From: Acidobacteriaceae bacterium
GTDB taxonomy: Bacteria; Acidobacteriota; Terriglobia; Terriglobales; Acidobacteriaceae
Reading direction: 5' to 3'
Assembly: GCA_003134655.1 (NCBI GenBank)
Contig: PLBY01000150.1
Location: 74,024 to 138,023 of the forward strand
DNA: 64,000 nucleotides
Below, in pieces: positions 29,301 through 37,042 of the stretch (position 1 is the stretch's first letter; every line of letters begins with the position of its first letter). The notes below the pieces were generated by a model. The model searched no databases. It had not been told where the DNA came from and was given only the letters and a program-made list of their open reading frames with translations. Position numbers and translations under genes: made by a program.

Positions 29301-29393
29301 TACCAGACCGTCGCGCTCCCGAATGCCGTGAACGAGCAACATCTGAAAACGCTGCAGGAAATCATGTCAGGAGATGCCGTTCTCGTAGCGTGA
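20385..29393 (+). CDS. Multidomain iterative PKS / PUFA-like synthase (KS-MAT-KS-4xACP-KR-DH)
   Basis: 3002 residues. Domain order: KS1 (about 12-480; Cys223 in DAACASAM, His357 in EGHGTST, His397 in NIGHLKG); malonyl transferase (about 620-940; Ser721 in GHSLGE); KS2 (about 1060-1567; Cys1313 in NSACAST, His1461 and His1501), so not an inactive chain-length factor; four tandem carrier domains (about 1680-2115); a KR with its structural subdomain (about 2190-2690; Ser2577, Tyr2590 and Asn2594); and a double-hotdog DH near 2715-2990 with His2732 in HQIDGTPVLP. There is no enoyl reductase or thioesterase. All four carriers have Thr (1721, 1847, 1962, 2084) in DLG(I/V)DTVKQAE where Ser normally receives phosphopantetheine. 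The architecture resembles PfaA-type lipid synthases, and an unreduced or polyene lipid is a reasonable guess. Candidate starts are 20385, 20391 and 20397; AGGAG lies upstream. Confidence 0.9.
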   Translation: MQMQMQTEDTAYRAIAIVGAGAVLPDAPNVNAFWTNVKSGRYSITEVTPDRWDPAFYYDADHAAPDKTYSKIGGWVRDQVWDPVKWRLPIPPRVTDAMDQAQKWAIAASREALEDYGYPKRPLNPDRVAVILGNAMAGEKHYLTALRVFFPEYAHELAEIASFAALPEEVRTGITRELHDRMGKHLPEITEDSMPGELANCIAGRIANIYNFHGPNFICDAACASAMAAMSAAVEGLVANSFDAVITGGIDRNMGVQTFVKFCKIGALSATGTRPYAEGADGFVMGEGSAIFVMKRLADAERDGDKIYAVLRGIGASSDGKGKGITAPNPVGQKFCLERAWQNAGLSPATATLMEGHGTSTRVGDVVEAQCITDLLSSQHLPIHSVALGSVKSNIGHLKGAAGAAGMLKTALALRDKVLPPSVHCEHPSPDIDFAHSPLYVNTELRPWNVPSDTPRRAGVSAFGFGGTNFHLVLEEHIPHRLTGNEKRSVAVGTLPQTAMNEVVMTVKEVSSPAVSSVAPSARKTPLRGALLIGAATESELADRLRAIMSDAQSGRAPAPAAPAEADLRASQRLAIDYADPAELADKSAKALKAFAANQPAMWKALRAQGIFRGQGPAPKVAFLYTGQGSQYVNMLRPLYTSEPIVTQMFAEADRVMTPLLGKPLTDFVFVDQADPVAVAKADDDLRQTAITQPAVLAIDLGLTRLLAAYGIQPDMTMGHSLGEYGALVASGALPFEDALIAVSARGRGMTRVAVADTGRMAAVFAPLPEVERILKTIDGYVVIANINSDHQAVIGGDSDAVTKAMQVLQTAGYEVSPLPVSHAFHTSIVAPASEPLRQELARLRMESPRLPIVANVNGEFYPSGPGVVPQMLDLLAKQVASPVQFVKGLHTLYEAGARVFVEVGPKKALQGFAEDVLGDRGDVVSLFTNHPKFGDIASFNQALCGLYAAGLGRGTAAASIEKPAAVSFSTVPVEAPSHVDAVAVQSAVVASQPADPAFGWRSASSTATKPASIAKVLAPEVLGSAQPSTPDHYTELGHFFADVLERAAQIHHGKESAPSKDPVVITGAALGLPGTDHIFDDANLARILRGDQFIDLIPTRLRKAMLDKHITRLVKSDNGGPTFETINNVADVIKLAGRGGAFDLETEFGISADRRAALDRVTQLAIAVGLDALRDAGIPLVMRYKTTTKGTQLQDRWALPDALREDTGVIFASAFPGCDSFADEMSRYYTDHSRREQLGLLESLLARSAKGNGDSVLEQEIERRTEDLRDAIEKEPYVFDRRFLLRTLAMGHSQFAEFIGARGPNTQINSACASTTQAVSLAEDWIRAGRCRRVIVISADDVTSDHSIEWFGAGFLASGAAATDEVVEEAATPFDRRRHGLIVGMGAAGLVVESAEAARERGIQPICEVLSTVTANSAFHGTRLDVQHIGQMMENLVSQAESLHGISRQQIAPHTVFVSHETYTPARGGSASAEINALRRVFGDAADQIVIANTKGQTGHAMATGIEDVLAVKALETGLVPPVANFKEVDPELGTLNLSKGGGYPIEYAVRLGAGFGSQISMSLLHWTAPKDGAHRRPSDLGYAYRIADENTWKTWLSQIAGYPTADLEVVHRTLRVRDQRPAARLAEVAQESHKAPVVAPPKAPAPVVVAAKAQPLRPVAAAQVETKVPAPLPPLAPKPAVEADPVKERVLALVAEKTGYPVDMLDLDLDLEADLGIDTVKQAEVMATIREAYGIVRDDTIKLRDFPTLARVIQFVHDRKPGLHATRPTPPQGVVSAPEPKVAPAVKAAAPTPVPTPAPIAASISTKDEDSVKERILALMVEKTGYPQDMLDLDLDLEADLGVDTVKQAEMFAAIREIYNIPRDEDRKLRDYPTLAHVIRFVYEKRPDLATAKPVLTVVAPAKEEAVPAPVVTAKPAAPSTKSGEAVKERILALMVEKTGYPQDMLDLDLDLEADLGVDTVKQAEMFAAIREIYSIPRDENRKLRDYPTLAHVIRFVYENRPDLAGAPAAAEPISVASSPTPAEPVAPPQVPVETAANSDESLKKDDPIKLKVLQIVAEKTGYPEDMLDLDLDLEADLGVDTVKQAEMFAAVRAAYNIPRNENMKLRDFPTLAHVIKFAHDRSALVAATAEPAVKLDQTEPKAASAPSARPTLANFDATDRIPRRVPVATLRPPLTVCKETGVKLDRNSRVIVMPDKGGVAPALTERLRALGVQVLTIEDTPGSDTLNALVKSWTAAGPIQGIFCLPALDNEGDLRQLDSAAWHDALGVRVKSLYTTMRALYEHVARTGTFFVSATRLGGHHGYDDTGATAPLGGSVTGFTKTYKRERPESLVKAVDFESTRPATEVAELLIAEAQRDPGAVEIGYTADQRWSIGLDEQPAADGQPGMVLDKNSVFVITGAAGSIVSAITADLAAASGGTFYLLDLVPKPDPDNPDLNRFVTDKENLKRDLFARIQNRGERATPALVEKELASLERAHAAQSAIDAVLAAGGTPHYFSVNLADAPAVAKVIDEVRKSHGRIDVLLHAAGIERSHFLPDKDPREFDLVFDVKANGFFNLLHAIGDMPLGTTVAFSSIAGRFGNSGQTDYSSANDLLCKITSNFRTTRPTTRGIVIDWTAWGGIGMATRGSIPKMMELAGIDMLPPEAGIPLIRRELTAGGTRGEIVVAQRLGVLLNELDATGGLDASTVQTTGEASASGPISGAIVSLGVSSGYTVETILNPHDQPFLHDHQIDGTPVLPGVMGIEAFAEAALAVLPGWQVEAIEDVNFLAPFKFYRSEPRALRIETRIHPHGEELLADCRLIGHRSLPNQAEPQPTTHFNARVRLARQRTQSPLVDALGRPEGHVIEAADIYRLYFHGPAYQVLEKAWWDGKRLIGLMATNLPPNHQPSELSTVMQPRLIELCFQTAGIWELGVQGRMGLPQHVRQASLYRMPAATDGKLYAVLTPDATQGSFDVDVIDSKGNCVLRLTGYQTVALPNAVNEQHLKTLQEIMSGDAVLVA
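23384..23460 (+). repeat. Repeat-like insertion inside the PKS linker
   Basis: This stretch codes for residues about 1000-1025 (FGWRSASSTATKPASIA...) between the MAT and KS2 domains. It contains TTGGGTGGCGCAGCG, identical to the intergenic hairpin at 4844-4858, and a short stem CGCAGcGCT-TCC-AGCaCTGCG. It reads through in frame. Confidence 0.5.
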
Positions 29394-29437
29394 TGAGCGC
29401 GCCCAAGTAACGCACAACTCGAAGAACCGGGGTCCTT

Positions 29438-32400
29438 ATGGTGAATGACTTTCGACGGATTGCGATTGTGAACCGCGGCGAACCCGCGATGCGCTTCATC
29501 CATGCTGTCCGTGAGTTCAGCTCTGAGCACGGCGTGCCGTTGCGCACCATCGCGCTTTTCACCGAACCCGACCGCCATGCCATGTTCGTCCGCGAAGCCG
29601 ACGAGGCGCTCTCTCTCGGTGCCGCCCAATCCCTGGATCGCGACACCCTGCATACCAAGAGTACCTACCTCGACTACAAGCGCCTCGAACAGGTTCTGGC
29701 GGAAGCGCACGCCGATGCAGTCTGGGTCGGATGGGGCTTCGTAGCGGAACACGCAGCCTTCGCTGACCTCTGCCAGGAAATGGGAATCGTCTTTATCGGC
29801 CCAAGTGGCGATGTCATGCGCCGCCTCGGTGACAAGATCGCTGCCAAACGCCTCGCGGAACAGTCGCAAATCGCGGTGGCTCCCTGGAGTGGCGGTCCGG
29901 TCGAAACCATCACGGATGCTCTGTCCCATGCGCAGCGCCTGGGCTTTCCTCTGCTGATCAAAGCGACTGCGGGCGGCGGTGGCCACGGGATTCGTCTCGT
30001 TCATTCCGCCAGCCAACTGCCGCAGGCGTTTGAGCGCGCCCGCGCCGAGGCCTTCAAGGCATTCGGGGACCCCACCGTCTTTATGGAGAGATTGGTCGAG
30101 GGAGCCCGCCACATCGAGGTCCAGGTCATCGCCGACAACTTCGGAACCGCGTGGGCAGTCGGCGTACGCGATTGCACGATTCAGCGCCGGCATCAGAAAG
30201 TCCTCGAAGAGGCGCCTTCCCCGGCGCTTTCTTCCCAACAAGATCAGGATTTGCGCGAAGCCGCGGTTCGCCTCAGCAAGAGTGCCGGCTACACCAACGC
30301 CGGCACGGTGGAATTTCTCTACGCACCGGAGGCCCGGCAATTCTTTTTCATGGAAGTGAATACCCGGTTGCAGGTTGAGCATCCCGTCACCGAATGCACC
30401 ACGGGTGTCGATGTTGTGAAACTCCAGATCCACGTTGCGCGGGGCGAGCGTCTCGAAGGCGATTCCCCGCGCAGTTTCGGCCACGCAATCGAGGTCCGCC
30501 TCAATGCGGAGGATCCGGATAACGATTTCGCGGCGGCCCCGGGCGTTCTCGAACGTTTTCGCATGGTGACCGGTCCCGGTGTGCGCGTTGATACCGGCGT
30601 CGCCGAAGGCGACAGCATTTCTCACGAGTTTGATTCCATGATCGCCAAAGTCATCGCCTACGGTCAGACTCGCAAAGAGGCGTTGTCCCGGCTGCAACGG
30701 GCGCTGGGCGAGAGCGTGATCGTCGTCAAGGGCGGCGCCAGCAATAAAGCATTCTTGCTGGAAATGCTAGGCCGCGAAGAGGTGCAGAACGGCAACGTCG
30801 ATGTCGGTTGGCTCGACCGCATCGCGGCGGAAGACGGACATCTCTTCCGGAAGTATGCTGACGTTGCGCTGGTCCAGGCCGCCATTGATGCCTACGAGGC
30901 CGAACTGGCTGTGGAGCAGTCTCAATTTTACGCATCCGCCGCGCGCGGCCGGCCCCGCGTGCAGAGTGGCATTGGCCGCGTCCTCGCTTTGCGCCATCAC
31001 GGCCACCTTTACGCGATCAAGACGCACCGCATCGGCCCACGAGATTACCGCATCCAGGTCGACGGAGCACGGATCGAGGCCCACATCGACCGCTTGGATC
31101 AGTTTGAATCCTGGCTCGTTGTCTTCGGCCGCAAATTCCACACTGTCTCAGTCAGCCAGGGAATAAGTTCGCGTATCGACGTGGACGCCGTGTCGCATCA
31201 GGTGGACCGCGACGACGGAGGCGTGGTGCATGCTCCGGCTCCATCTGTGGTCGTTTCCATCGCGGTCAACGTGGGGGACACCGTCACTGTCGGCGACCGC
31301 ATCGCCGTGCTCGAAGCCATGAAAATGGAGACGCAGGTCGTCGCGCCTTTTTCCGGACGAGTCCGGAAAATCATGATCATGCCGAATGTGCAGGTCGACG
31401 CCGGCGCTCCTCTTGTTCAGATCGAGGGCGCCGTTGGCGCCGACGCGACCGGACCGCAAAAGCGCGTGGTCTTTGGCGAATCCCATACCTGGCGTGAACA
31501 TCGGGAGGCCTCCTGCATCGATACTCTCAAGGAACTTCGCCAGGTCATGCTGGGATTTGACCTTGACCCGTCAGCTTCCGCTCGCCAGCTCGCAGCCTGG
31601 AGCCAGACCTGTCCTGCGCACGGCGACGACATCACCCAGCACGAGGACGAGATTCTCAGGATTTTTGTGGATGTCTGTTCGCTGTTTCATCGCGAACCGG
31701 ATGTCAACCATCGCGCTTCTGGGGAAGAGCCCAGCGCCGAGTCGTATCTGTTCTCTTATCTGCGCCTGGTCGAGACCAATGCGGAAGGGCTTCCTCCTGC
31801 CTTTGTCGAAGCACTCCTCAGCGCTTTGGCGCACTATGGCGTGCGCGAACTCGATGGATCTCCTCGACTGAAAGAGACGTTGCTGTGGATTTGCAAATCG
31901 CACCAGCGAATGGCGGGGCAGGTCGCCTCGATTCTCGATATTCTCGAGCGGCGTCTGCGCCACGCCAAGGCTCCGGGACCACCCGCCAGCAGTTCCTTCC
32001 GGACGCTACTCGATCCCATCATCACCATCACCCATGAAATCTATCCCTCGGTCAGCGATCTCGCGCGGGAGGTGCGCTATCGCTACTTCGATGAGCCGTT
32101 GTTTGAGCGTGCCCGCGATCAGGTCTTCCGGGAAGCAGAGGACCACCTCAACTATCTCGACGCGCATTCCGACGCAGCGGATCGCCGTGCCCGGCTGCAC
32201 GCGCTGATCGAGTGTCCTCAACTGCTCGCAGGCCTGTTTGCCGCCCGCTTCCCATCCGCCGAACCCGCTTTATGCAGTACCATGCTCGAGGTGCTCACCT
32301 GGCGGTACTATCGCAATAGTGCGCTCGTGAACTCTCGTTCCTTGTCGGCTGAGGGGCATCCCTGTTTCTTGGCTGAATATGATGACGAAGGCAAGCGCAT

Positions 32401-35029
32401 TCATGTCTTTGCCACGTATTCCAAATGTAAGGGCCTACCTGCGGCGGCGCAGGCGCTGTTCGCTCTGATCGCGGAAGTTCCCGCCGATCACGACATCGTC
32501 ATGGATTTTCACGTTTGCCATTCCGCAAAATTAGGCGACCCGGACGCGACGCAACGCGAAATTCAAACCATGCTCAATCAGGTTGCGTTTCACCGTCCCA
32601 TCCGGCGCATCGTTGTGTCCGCCGCTGGCGCGAGCCAGGGCCCGCGCGTGAGCGGCTTGCAACATTTCACTTACCATCTCAATGGTAATGAGTATCAGGA
32701 AGATCCGTTCTTCCGCGGCTTGCATCCCATGATGGGGAAGCGCCTGCATCTCTGGCGCCTCGGCAATTTCAAGATCGATCGCGTGCCCTCGGTCGAAGAC
32801 GTTTATCTCTTGCACGCCGTGGCCCGCGACAATCCCAAGGACGAGCGCCTGTTCGCCGCTGCCGAGGTTCGCGACGTCACTCCTGTGCGCGATGAAGCCG
32901 GGCGCATCGTGCAATTGCCGCATCTGGAACGCATGCTCATGGAAACCCTCGCGGCGATTCGCCTGTTTCAGTCGCGCCGCCGCCCCCAGGAGCGCCTCTA
33001 CTGGAACCGCGTATTCCTCTATGTCTGGCCTTCGCTCAATCTGAAACCGGAGGAATTGCGCAACATCGTGCGTCGCCTCCTTCCCGTCACCGAAGGTCTG
33101 GGCCTCGAACAAGTCGTGGTGCGTGCCCGCATCCCCAATCCCGCCACCGGAGAACTGCGCGATCTGGTCGTGCGCATCTCGAGCCCCGTGGGCAGCGGCT
33201 TGCTCATTACTTTCCGCCCGGCCGATAAACTCCTCGCGCTCAAACCGCTTTCCGAATACGACCAGAAAGTCGTTCGCGTCCGCCAGCGTGGCCTGGTCTA
33301 TCCGTACGAAATCATCAAGATGCTTGCGCCCGCTCGCGAAGATGCGCGCAGCGAATTTCCCCCCGGCGATTTCGTCGAGTACGACCTCGATGCCGACCGA
33401 AAGCTCGTTCCTGTCGATCGTCCCTACGGCAAGAACCGCGCCAACATCATCGTCGGCGTGATCCGCAACTTCACCAAGCGATACCCCGAAGGCATGGCTC
33501 GCGTCCTGCTCCTCGGAGATCCCAGCAAGGATCTTGGCGCCCTCGCCGAAACTGAGTGCCGCCTCATCAGTGCCGCTCTTGATCTCGCAGAAGAGAAGGG
33601 CATCCCCGTGGAGTGGTTCCCAATCTCTGCCGGCGCCAAAATCTCCATGGAGAGCGGCGTCGAGAACATGGACTGGATCGCCCGCGTCCTGCGCCGTCTG
33701 ATTCAATTCACCCAAGCCGGCGGCGAAGTGAATCTCCTCATCAACGGCATCAACGTGGGCGCACAGCCCTACTGGAACGCTGAAGCTACCATGTTGATGC
33801 ACACCCGCGGCATTCTGATCATGACCCCGAAGGCCGCCATGGTCCTCACCGGCAAGCGCGCCCTTGACTACTCCGGCGGAATCTCGGCCGAAGATAATCA
33901 GGGCATCGGCGGCTACGACCGCATTATGGGAGTCAACGGCCAGGCCCAATATTGGGCGAGCGACATCAATGAAGCCTGCCATATTCTGTTCCGCCATTAC
34001 GATCACACATACGTATACCCGGGGGAGCGCTTTCCACGGCGCGCCGCCACCACCGATCCCATCACTCGCGACGTGCAGACTTTCCCTCACAACGAAAACG
34101 GTGAAGATGGTTTCGCGTATGTCGGCGAGATCTTGTCCGACGAAACCAACCCCGGCAGAAAGAAGCCTTTCGAAATTCGCAAAGTGATGATGGCGGCCGT
34201 CGACCAGGACCATCCTCCGCTGGAGCGCTGGGCGGGAATGCGAGCCGCCGAAACCGGTGTCGTATGGGACGCTCATCTCGGCGGTTATCCTGTGTGCCTC
34301 ATCGGAATCGAATCGCGCTCGTTGCCACGACTCGGATTTGTCCCCGCCGACGGACCCGACCAGTGGTCCGCTGGGACCTTATTCCCTCAGTCTTCCAAGA
34401 AAGTGGCGCGTGCCATCAACGCTGCCAGCAGTAATCGCCCGGTAGTTGTCCTCGCGAATCTGTCCGGCTTTGACGGTTCGCCGGAATCCATGCGCCGCCT
34501 GCAACTCGAGTATGGCGCCGAGATTGGCCGGGCCGTGGTGAACTTCAAGGGCCCCATTGTATTTTGTGTGATATCTCGTTATCACGGCGGTGCTTACGTG
34601 GTGTTCTCCCGCGCGCTAAACGAGCAGCTTGAGGTCGCTGCGTTGGAAGGAACCTATGCCTCTGTGATCGGCGGTGCCCCCGCTGCAGCAGTAGTTTTTG
34701 CCGGTGAAGTCGAGACTCGCACCCGCAAAGACGAACGCCTCCAGGCTTTGAACCAGGCCATGCTCCAGGCGGATGCCGCCGAAAAAGGACGCCTGCGCTC
34801 CCAGTGGAACGAACTTCACGACCTCGTCTATTCCGAGAAACTAGGCGAAATGGCCAGCGAGTTTGACCGCGTGCACAGCGTGTTCCGTGCCCTGAGCGTG
34901 GGCGCCCTCGATCACATTATTCCGCCGGCAAATCTCCGTTCTTATCTCATCAACGCAGTCGAGCGGGGAATCCAGCGCGAGGAGGAAGCCCTCGAAAAGG
35001 GAACCCTGGAGATCGTAGAAGCCGCCTAG
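29438..35029 (+). CDS. Single-chain acetyl/acyl-CoA carboxylase (BC-BCCP-central-CT)
   Basis: 1863 residues. N-terminal biotin carboxylase with ATP-grasp glycine loop KATAGGGGHGIR and EVNTRLQVEHPVTE; biotin carrier with VLEAMKMET, Lys629 being the biotin site; a middle region of about 500 residues; and a carboxyltransferase from about residue 1290 to the end (AAAVVFAGEVETRTRKDER, YHGGAYVVFS). The middle region has blocks such as MGKRLHLWRLGNF and PQERLYWNRVFLYVWPSLN that resemble the central domain of eukaryotic multidomain ACC. Most bacteria make ACC from four separate subunits. Placed between the PKS and the phosphopantetheinyl transferase, it most likely supplies malonyl-CoA (or a substituted malonyl-CoA) as extender unit. 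Substrate choice cannot be read here. It starts 44 bp after the PKS stop. Confidence 0.88.
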   Translation: MVNDFRRIAIVNRGEPAMRFIHAVREFSSEHGVPLRTIALFTEPDRHAMFVREADEALSLGAAQSLDRDTLHTKSTYLDYKRLEQVLAEAHADAVWVGWGFVAEHAAFADLCQEMGIVFIGPSGDVMRRLGDKIAAKRLAEQSQIAVAPWSGGPVETITDALSHAQRLGFPLLIKATAGGGGHGIRLVHSASQLPQAFERARAEAFKAFGDPTVFMERLVEGARHIEVQVIADNFGTAWAVGVRDCTIQRRHQKVLEEAPSPALSSQQDQDLREAAVRLSKSAGYTNAGTVEFLYAPEARQFFFMEVNTRLQVEHPVTECTTGVDVVKLQIHVARGERLEGDSPRSFGHAIEVRLNAEDPDNDFAAAPGVLERFRMVTGPGVRVDTGVAEGDSISHEFDSMIAKVIAYGQTRKEALSRLQRALGESVIVVKGGASNKAFLLEMLGREEVQNGNVDVGWLDRIAAEDGHLFRKYADVALVQAAIDAYEAELAVEQSQFYASAARGRPRVQSGIGRVLALRHHGHLYAIKTHRIGPRDYRIQVDGARIEAHIDRLDQFESWLVVFGRKFHTVSVSQGISSRIDVDAVSHQVDRDDGGVVHAPAPSVVVSIAVNVGDTVTVGDRIAVLEAMKMETQVVAPFSGRVRKIMIMPNVQVDAGAPLVQIEGAVGADATGPQKRVVFGESHTWREHREASCIDTLKELRQVMLGFDLDPSASARQLAAWSQTCPAHGDDITQHEDEILRIFVDVCSLFHREPDVNHRASGEEPSAESYLFSYLRLVETNAEGLPPAFVEALLSALAHYGVRELDGSPRLKETLLWICKSHQRMAGQVASILDILERRLRHAKAPGPPASSSFRTLLDPIITITHEIYPSVSDLAREVRYRYFDEPLFERARDQVFREAEDHLNYLDAHSDAADRRARLHALIECPQLLAGLFAARFPSAEPALCSTMLEVLTWRYYRNSALVNSRSLSAEGHPCFLAEYDDEGKRIHVFATYSKCKGLPAAAQALFALIAEVPADHDIVMDFHVCHSAKLGDPDATQREIQTMLNQVAFHRPIRRIVVSAAGASQGPRVSGLQHFTYHLNGNEYQEDPFFRGLHPMMGKRLHLWRLGNFKIDRVPSVEDVYLLHAVARDNPKDERLFAAAEVRDVTPVRDEAGRIVQLPHLERMLMETLAAIRLFQSRRRPQERLYWNRVFLYVWPSLNLKPEELRNIVRRLLPVTEGLGLEQVVVRARIPNPATGELRDLVVRISSPVGSGLLITFRPADKLLALKPLSEYDQKVVRVRQRGLVYPYEIIKMLAPAREDARSEFPPGDFVEYDLDADRKLVPVDRPYGKNRANIIVGVIRNFTKRYPEGMARVLLLGDPSKDLGALAETECRLISAALDLAEEKGIPVEWFPISAGAKISMESGVENMDWIARVLRRLIQFTQAGGEVNLLINGINVGAQPYWNAEATMLMHTRGILIMTPKAAMVLTGKRALDYSGGISAEDNQGIGGYDRIMGVNGQAQYWASDINEACHILFRHYDHTYVYPGERFPRRAATTDPITRDVQTFPHNENGEDGFAYVGEILSDETNPGRKKPFEIRKVMMAAVDQDHPPLERWAGMRAAETGVVWDAHLGGYPVCLIGIESRSLPRLGFVPADGPDQWSAGTLFPQSSKKVARAINAASSNRPVVVLANLSGFDGSPESMRRLQLEYGAEIGRAVVNFKGPIVFCVISRYHGGAYVVFSRALNEQLEVAALEGTYASVIGGAPAAAVVFAGEVETRTRKDERLQALNQAMLQADAAEKGRLRSQWNELHDLVYSEKLGEMASEFDRVHSVFRALSVGALDHIIPPANLRSYLINAVERGIQREEEALEKGTLEIVEAA

Positions 35030-35072
35030 CGTATCGAGCCGCGAATCGGCGATTGCAGCACACAGAGTAAGA

Positions 35073-35140
35073 GGCCACCGTGGAAGAGCGGCCCTTCAGG
35101 GCCGCGTAAAGGCTTCAATGAACGTGGGCTTCAGCCCCTG
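35073..35140. repeat. Intergenic hairpin pair between carboxylase and PPTase genes
   Basis: GCGGCCC-TTCA-GGGCCGC (35088-35105) and GGGCT-TC-AGCCC (35126-35137), typical of short dispersed palindromes. They occupy half of the 148-bp gap and could attenuate or stabilise the transcript before the PPTase gene. Confidence 0.6.
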
Positions 35141-35177
35141 TGGTCGATTGTTCCTTGAAGGGACGCGTTACACCGCA

Positions 35178-35918
35178 ATGGACATCTACTGGCTGGAACA
35201 AACCGAATCCGACGTCCCCACGAACAACAACTGGCTGAGCCCGCGCGAGGCGACTGCCCTCGCCGCCCTGCGCTTTCTCAAGCGCCGCTCGGACTGGCGC
35301 CTCGGTCGCTGGACCGCGAAGCAGGCCCTCGCCGCCTGCCTCAACCTGCCGACAAATCTTCTCGCCCTCGCCGACCTCGAGATCCGCGCCGCATCGTCTG
35401 GTGCACCAGAAGTCTTTCTCCACGGCGAGCCGGCAGACATCGCCATCTCACTCAGTCATCGTGCGGGCACCGCCCTGTGCACGCTCGGACCACCCGGCAG
35501 CAACTTCGGTTGTGATCTGGAAATGGTTGAACCGCGCAGCGCCGCTTTCGTCGACGACTACTTCACCGCCGACGAGCAGGTGCTCATCGCGGACACCCCT
35601 CTGCCTGAACGCGCCCTGCTTCTGGCTCTGCTCTGGAGCGGCAAGGAAAGCGCGCTCAAAGCCCTGCGCGTCGGTCTTCGGCTCAATACTCGATGCATGA
35701 ACGTGAAGCCATCCCCAACGATGGGGACTCTCACCGAAGACTCCCCCATTTGGCATCCCTTAAGCATTCGCTATTCAGGCGCACAGACCTTCAGCGGCTG
35801 GTGGCGGCGAGAAACTGACTTAGTGCGCACAGTAGTCTCCGAGGCACCGCTTGGAGCGCTGCTTCCTGCACGAGAAACCAATGTCGTTGGAGTCACCCTT
35901 CGCCAACAAACCGCGTAG
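35178..35918 (+). CDS. Sfp-type 4'-phosphopantetheinyl transferase
   Basis: 246 residues from the ATG at 35178; an earlier in-frame ATG at 35118 lies within the hairpin repeat and is unlikely. It transfers phosphopantetheine from CoA to carrier proteins. Family motifs: IAISLSHRAG (CoA contact), GCDLEMVEPRS with the Mg-binding Asp and Glu, and LLALLWSGKESALKALRVGL with the W-x-x-K-E-A/S core. It lies directly after the PKS and carboxylase genes, so the carrier domains of the 3002-residue synthase are the natural target. Because these domains have Thr in place of Ser, this enzyme would have to accept Thr, or modify other carriers. The C-terminal 60 residues are less conserved. Confidence 0.88.
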   Translation: MDIYWLEQTESDVPTNNNWLSPREATALAALRFLKRRSDWRLGRWTAKQALAACLNLPTNLLALADLEIRAASSGAPEVFLHGEPADIAISLSHRAGTALCTLGPPGSNFGCDLEMVEPRSAAFVDDYFTADEQVLIADTPLPERALLLALLWSGKESALKALRVGLRLNTRCMNVKPSPTMGTLTEDSPIWHPLSIRYSGAQTFSGWWRRETDLVRTVVSEAPLGALLPARETNVVGVTLRQQTA

Positions 35919-35974
35919 GCCCTTGAGGGGACAATACTTTGCAGAGACCGCGTCGACGGGCACGAACATCCGAC

Positions 35975-37042
35975 TCACGGTCCCTGCGGTTTCCGCATCT
36001 CCGATTCCTCCGCCTGGTGGCTTTCCACCGACAACTTCCGCAGAGACAACCTCTCATGGTGCGCCAGAATCAGACCCAGCGGCACCACTGCCGCAAAGGT
36101 CACCAGCCAGAGCAGGATCCCGCAACTGGCCGCCATCTCCGCAGGCACATCAAACACACTCGACAGGATCGCGACCGTGGCGATCTGCGAACCACCACCG
36201 ACGGCAGGCAACTGCAACAGCGAACCCACCATGCTGGCGAAGATCAGAATCAACAACTGCGAGACTGGAATTTCCAGCGCGTCCACACCGTAGGAATGCG
36301 TCACTTCCTTGTACGCCAGCGCAATCAGATACCACATTCCCACCGATACCATTGCCAGCCACAGCATCGACAACGGTCCGTGAATCGTGTTGAGGCCCAT
36401 CCCGAACTCTCTCACCTTCTGGCCCAGCCGATGTCCCAGGTTGGAAGAGAGGTGCGCAAATCGCTGTTCCACCCACTGCGCCGCGACGTCCACATTGCGG
36501 CGGATCAGGACTGCCGCCACCGCGGTCCCCGCGACGATGGCAATCAGAAGAAAGCTCGCTTCCCGGAAGCTTCTGTAGAACTCAGGATGTGGAATGGAAG
36601 GCAACGCACTCGGCAGAAAAATGGCCAGCGCTACCAGTACCGCGAACGCTCCGATGTCAAAGATCCGTTCCACAGCCCAAACGGCCAGTTGCGACGAAAA
36701 GGGAAGCTCTGTCCGTCGTGCGATCAGGTACGGACGAATGAATTCCCCTGCCCGCCCCAGCAGTGCGATCCCCGCGAACCCAACCAGCGTCGGCGATACC
36801 AACTCCGCCACTGTTGTCGTCGGCCGGACCGGCTTCAGGAAAATCTTCCAGCGCAACGCCCGCATCACATAGGCGATGTAAATGTAGGCAATCCCGTACA
36901 ACACACGGATCTTCTTGATGCGATGCGTCTGGCTCCAGAACGTGCCCCAATCAAAGCTCCGCCAGTGCCGGTATTGCAGGTAAACCAGAACGGCCAGGAT
37001 GAGGAACACCACGACGCTGGCCAGAATGCGCTTCTTATCCAT
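35975..37042 (-). CDS. Integral membrane protein of the LPG-synthase transmembrane family
   Basis: 355 residues from the ATG at 37042; an upstream start at 37099 adds 19 residues without membrane character. About eight transmembrane helices. Motifs of the UPF0104/lysylphosphatidylglycerol-synthase membrane domain are clear: ALRWKIFLKP, GFAGIALLGRAGEFIRPYLI, AVERIFDIGAF and LQLPAVGGGSQIATVAIL. It lacks the C-terminal aminoacyl-transferase domain, so it is not an MprF-type enzyme. Members of this group are flippase-like and are often linked to lipid or glycan export; the substrate is unknown. It converges with the PPTase gene. Confidence 0.82.
   Translation of the reverse strand: MDKKRILASVVVFLILAVLVYLQYRHWRSFDWGTFWSQTHRIKKIRVLYGIAYIYIAYVMRALRWKIFLKPVRPTTTVAELVSPTLVGFAGIALLGRAGEFIRPYLIARRTELPFSSQLAVWAVERIFDIGAFAVLVALAIFLPSALPSIPHPEFYRSFREASFLLIAIVAGTAVAAVLIRRNVDVAAQWVEQRFAHLSSNLGHRLGQKVREFGMGLNTIHGPLSMLWLAMVSVGMWYLIALAYKEVTHSYGVDALEIPVSQLLILIFASMVGSLLQLPAVGGGSQIATVAILSSVFDVPAEMAASCGILLWLVTFAAVVPLGLILAHHERLSLRKLSVESHQAEESEMRKPQGP

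Noticed and set aside
32531..34276. 581-codon open frame on the minus strand inside the carboxylase gene
   Set aside because: It lies within the well-supported carboxyltransferase region, has no ribosome-binding site and no recognisable domain.
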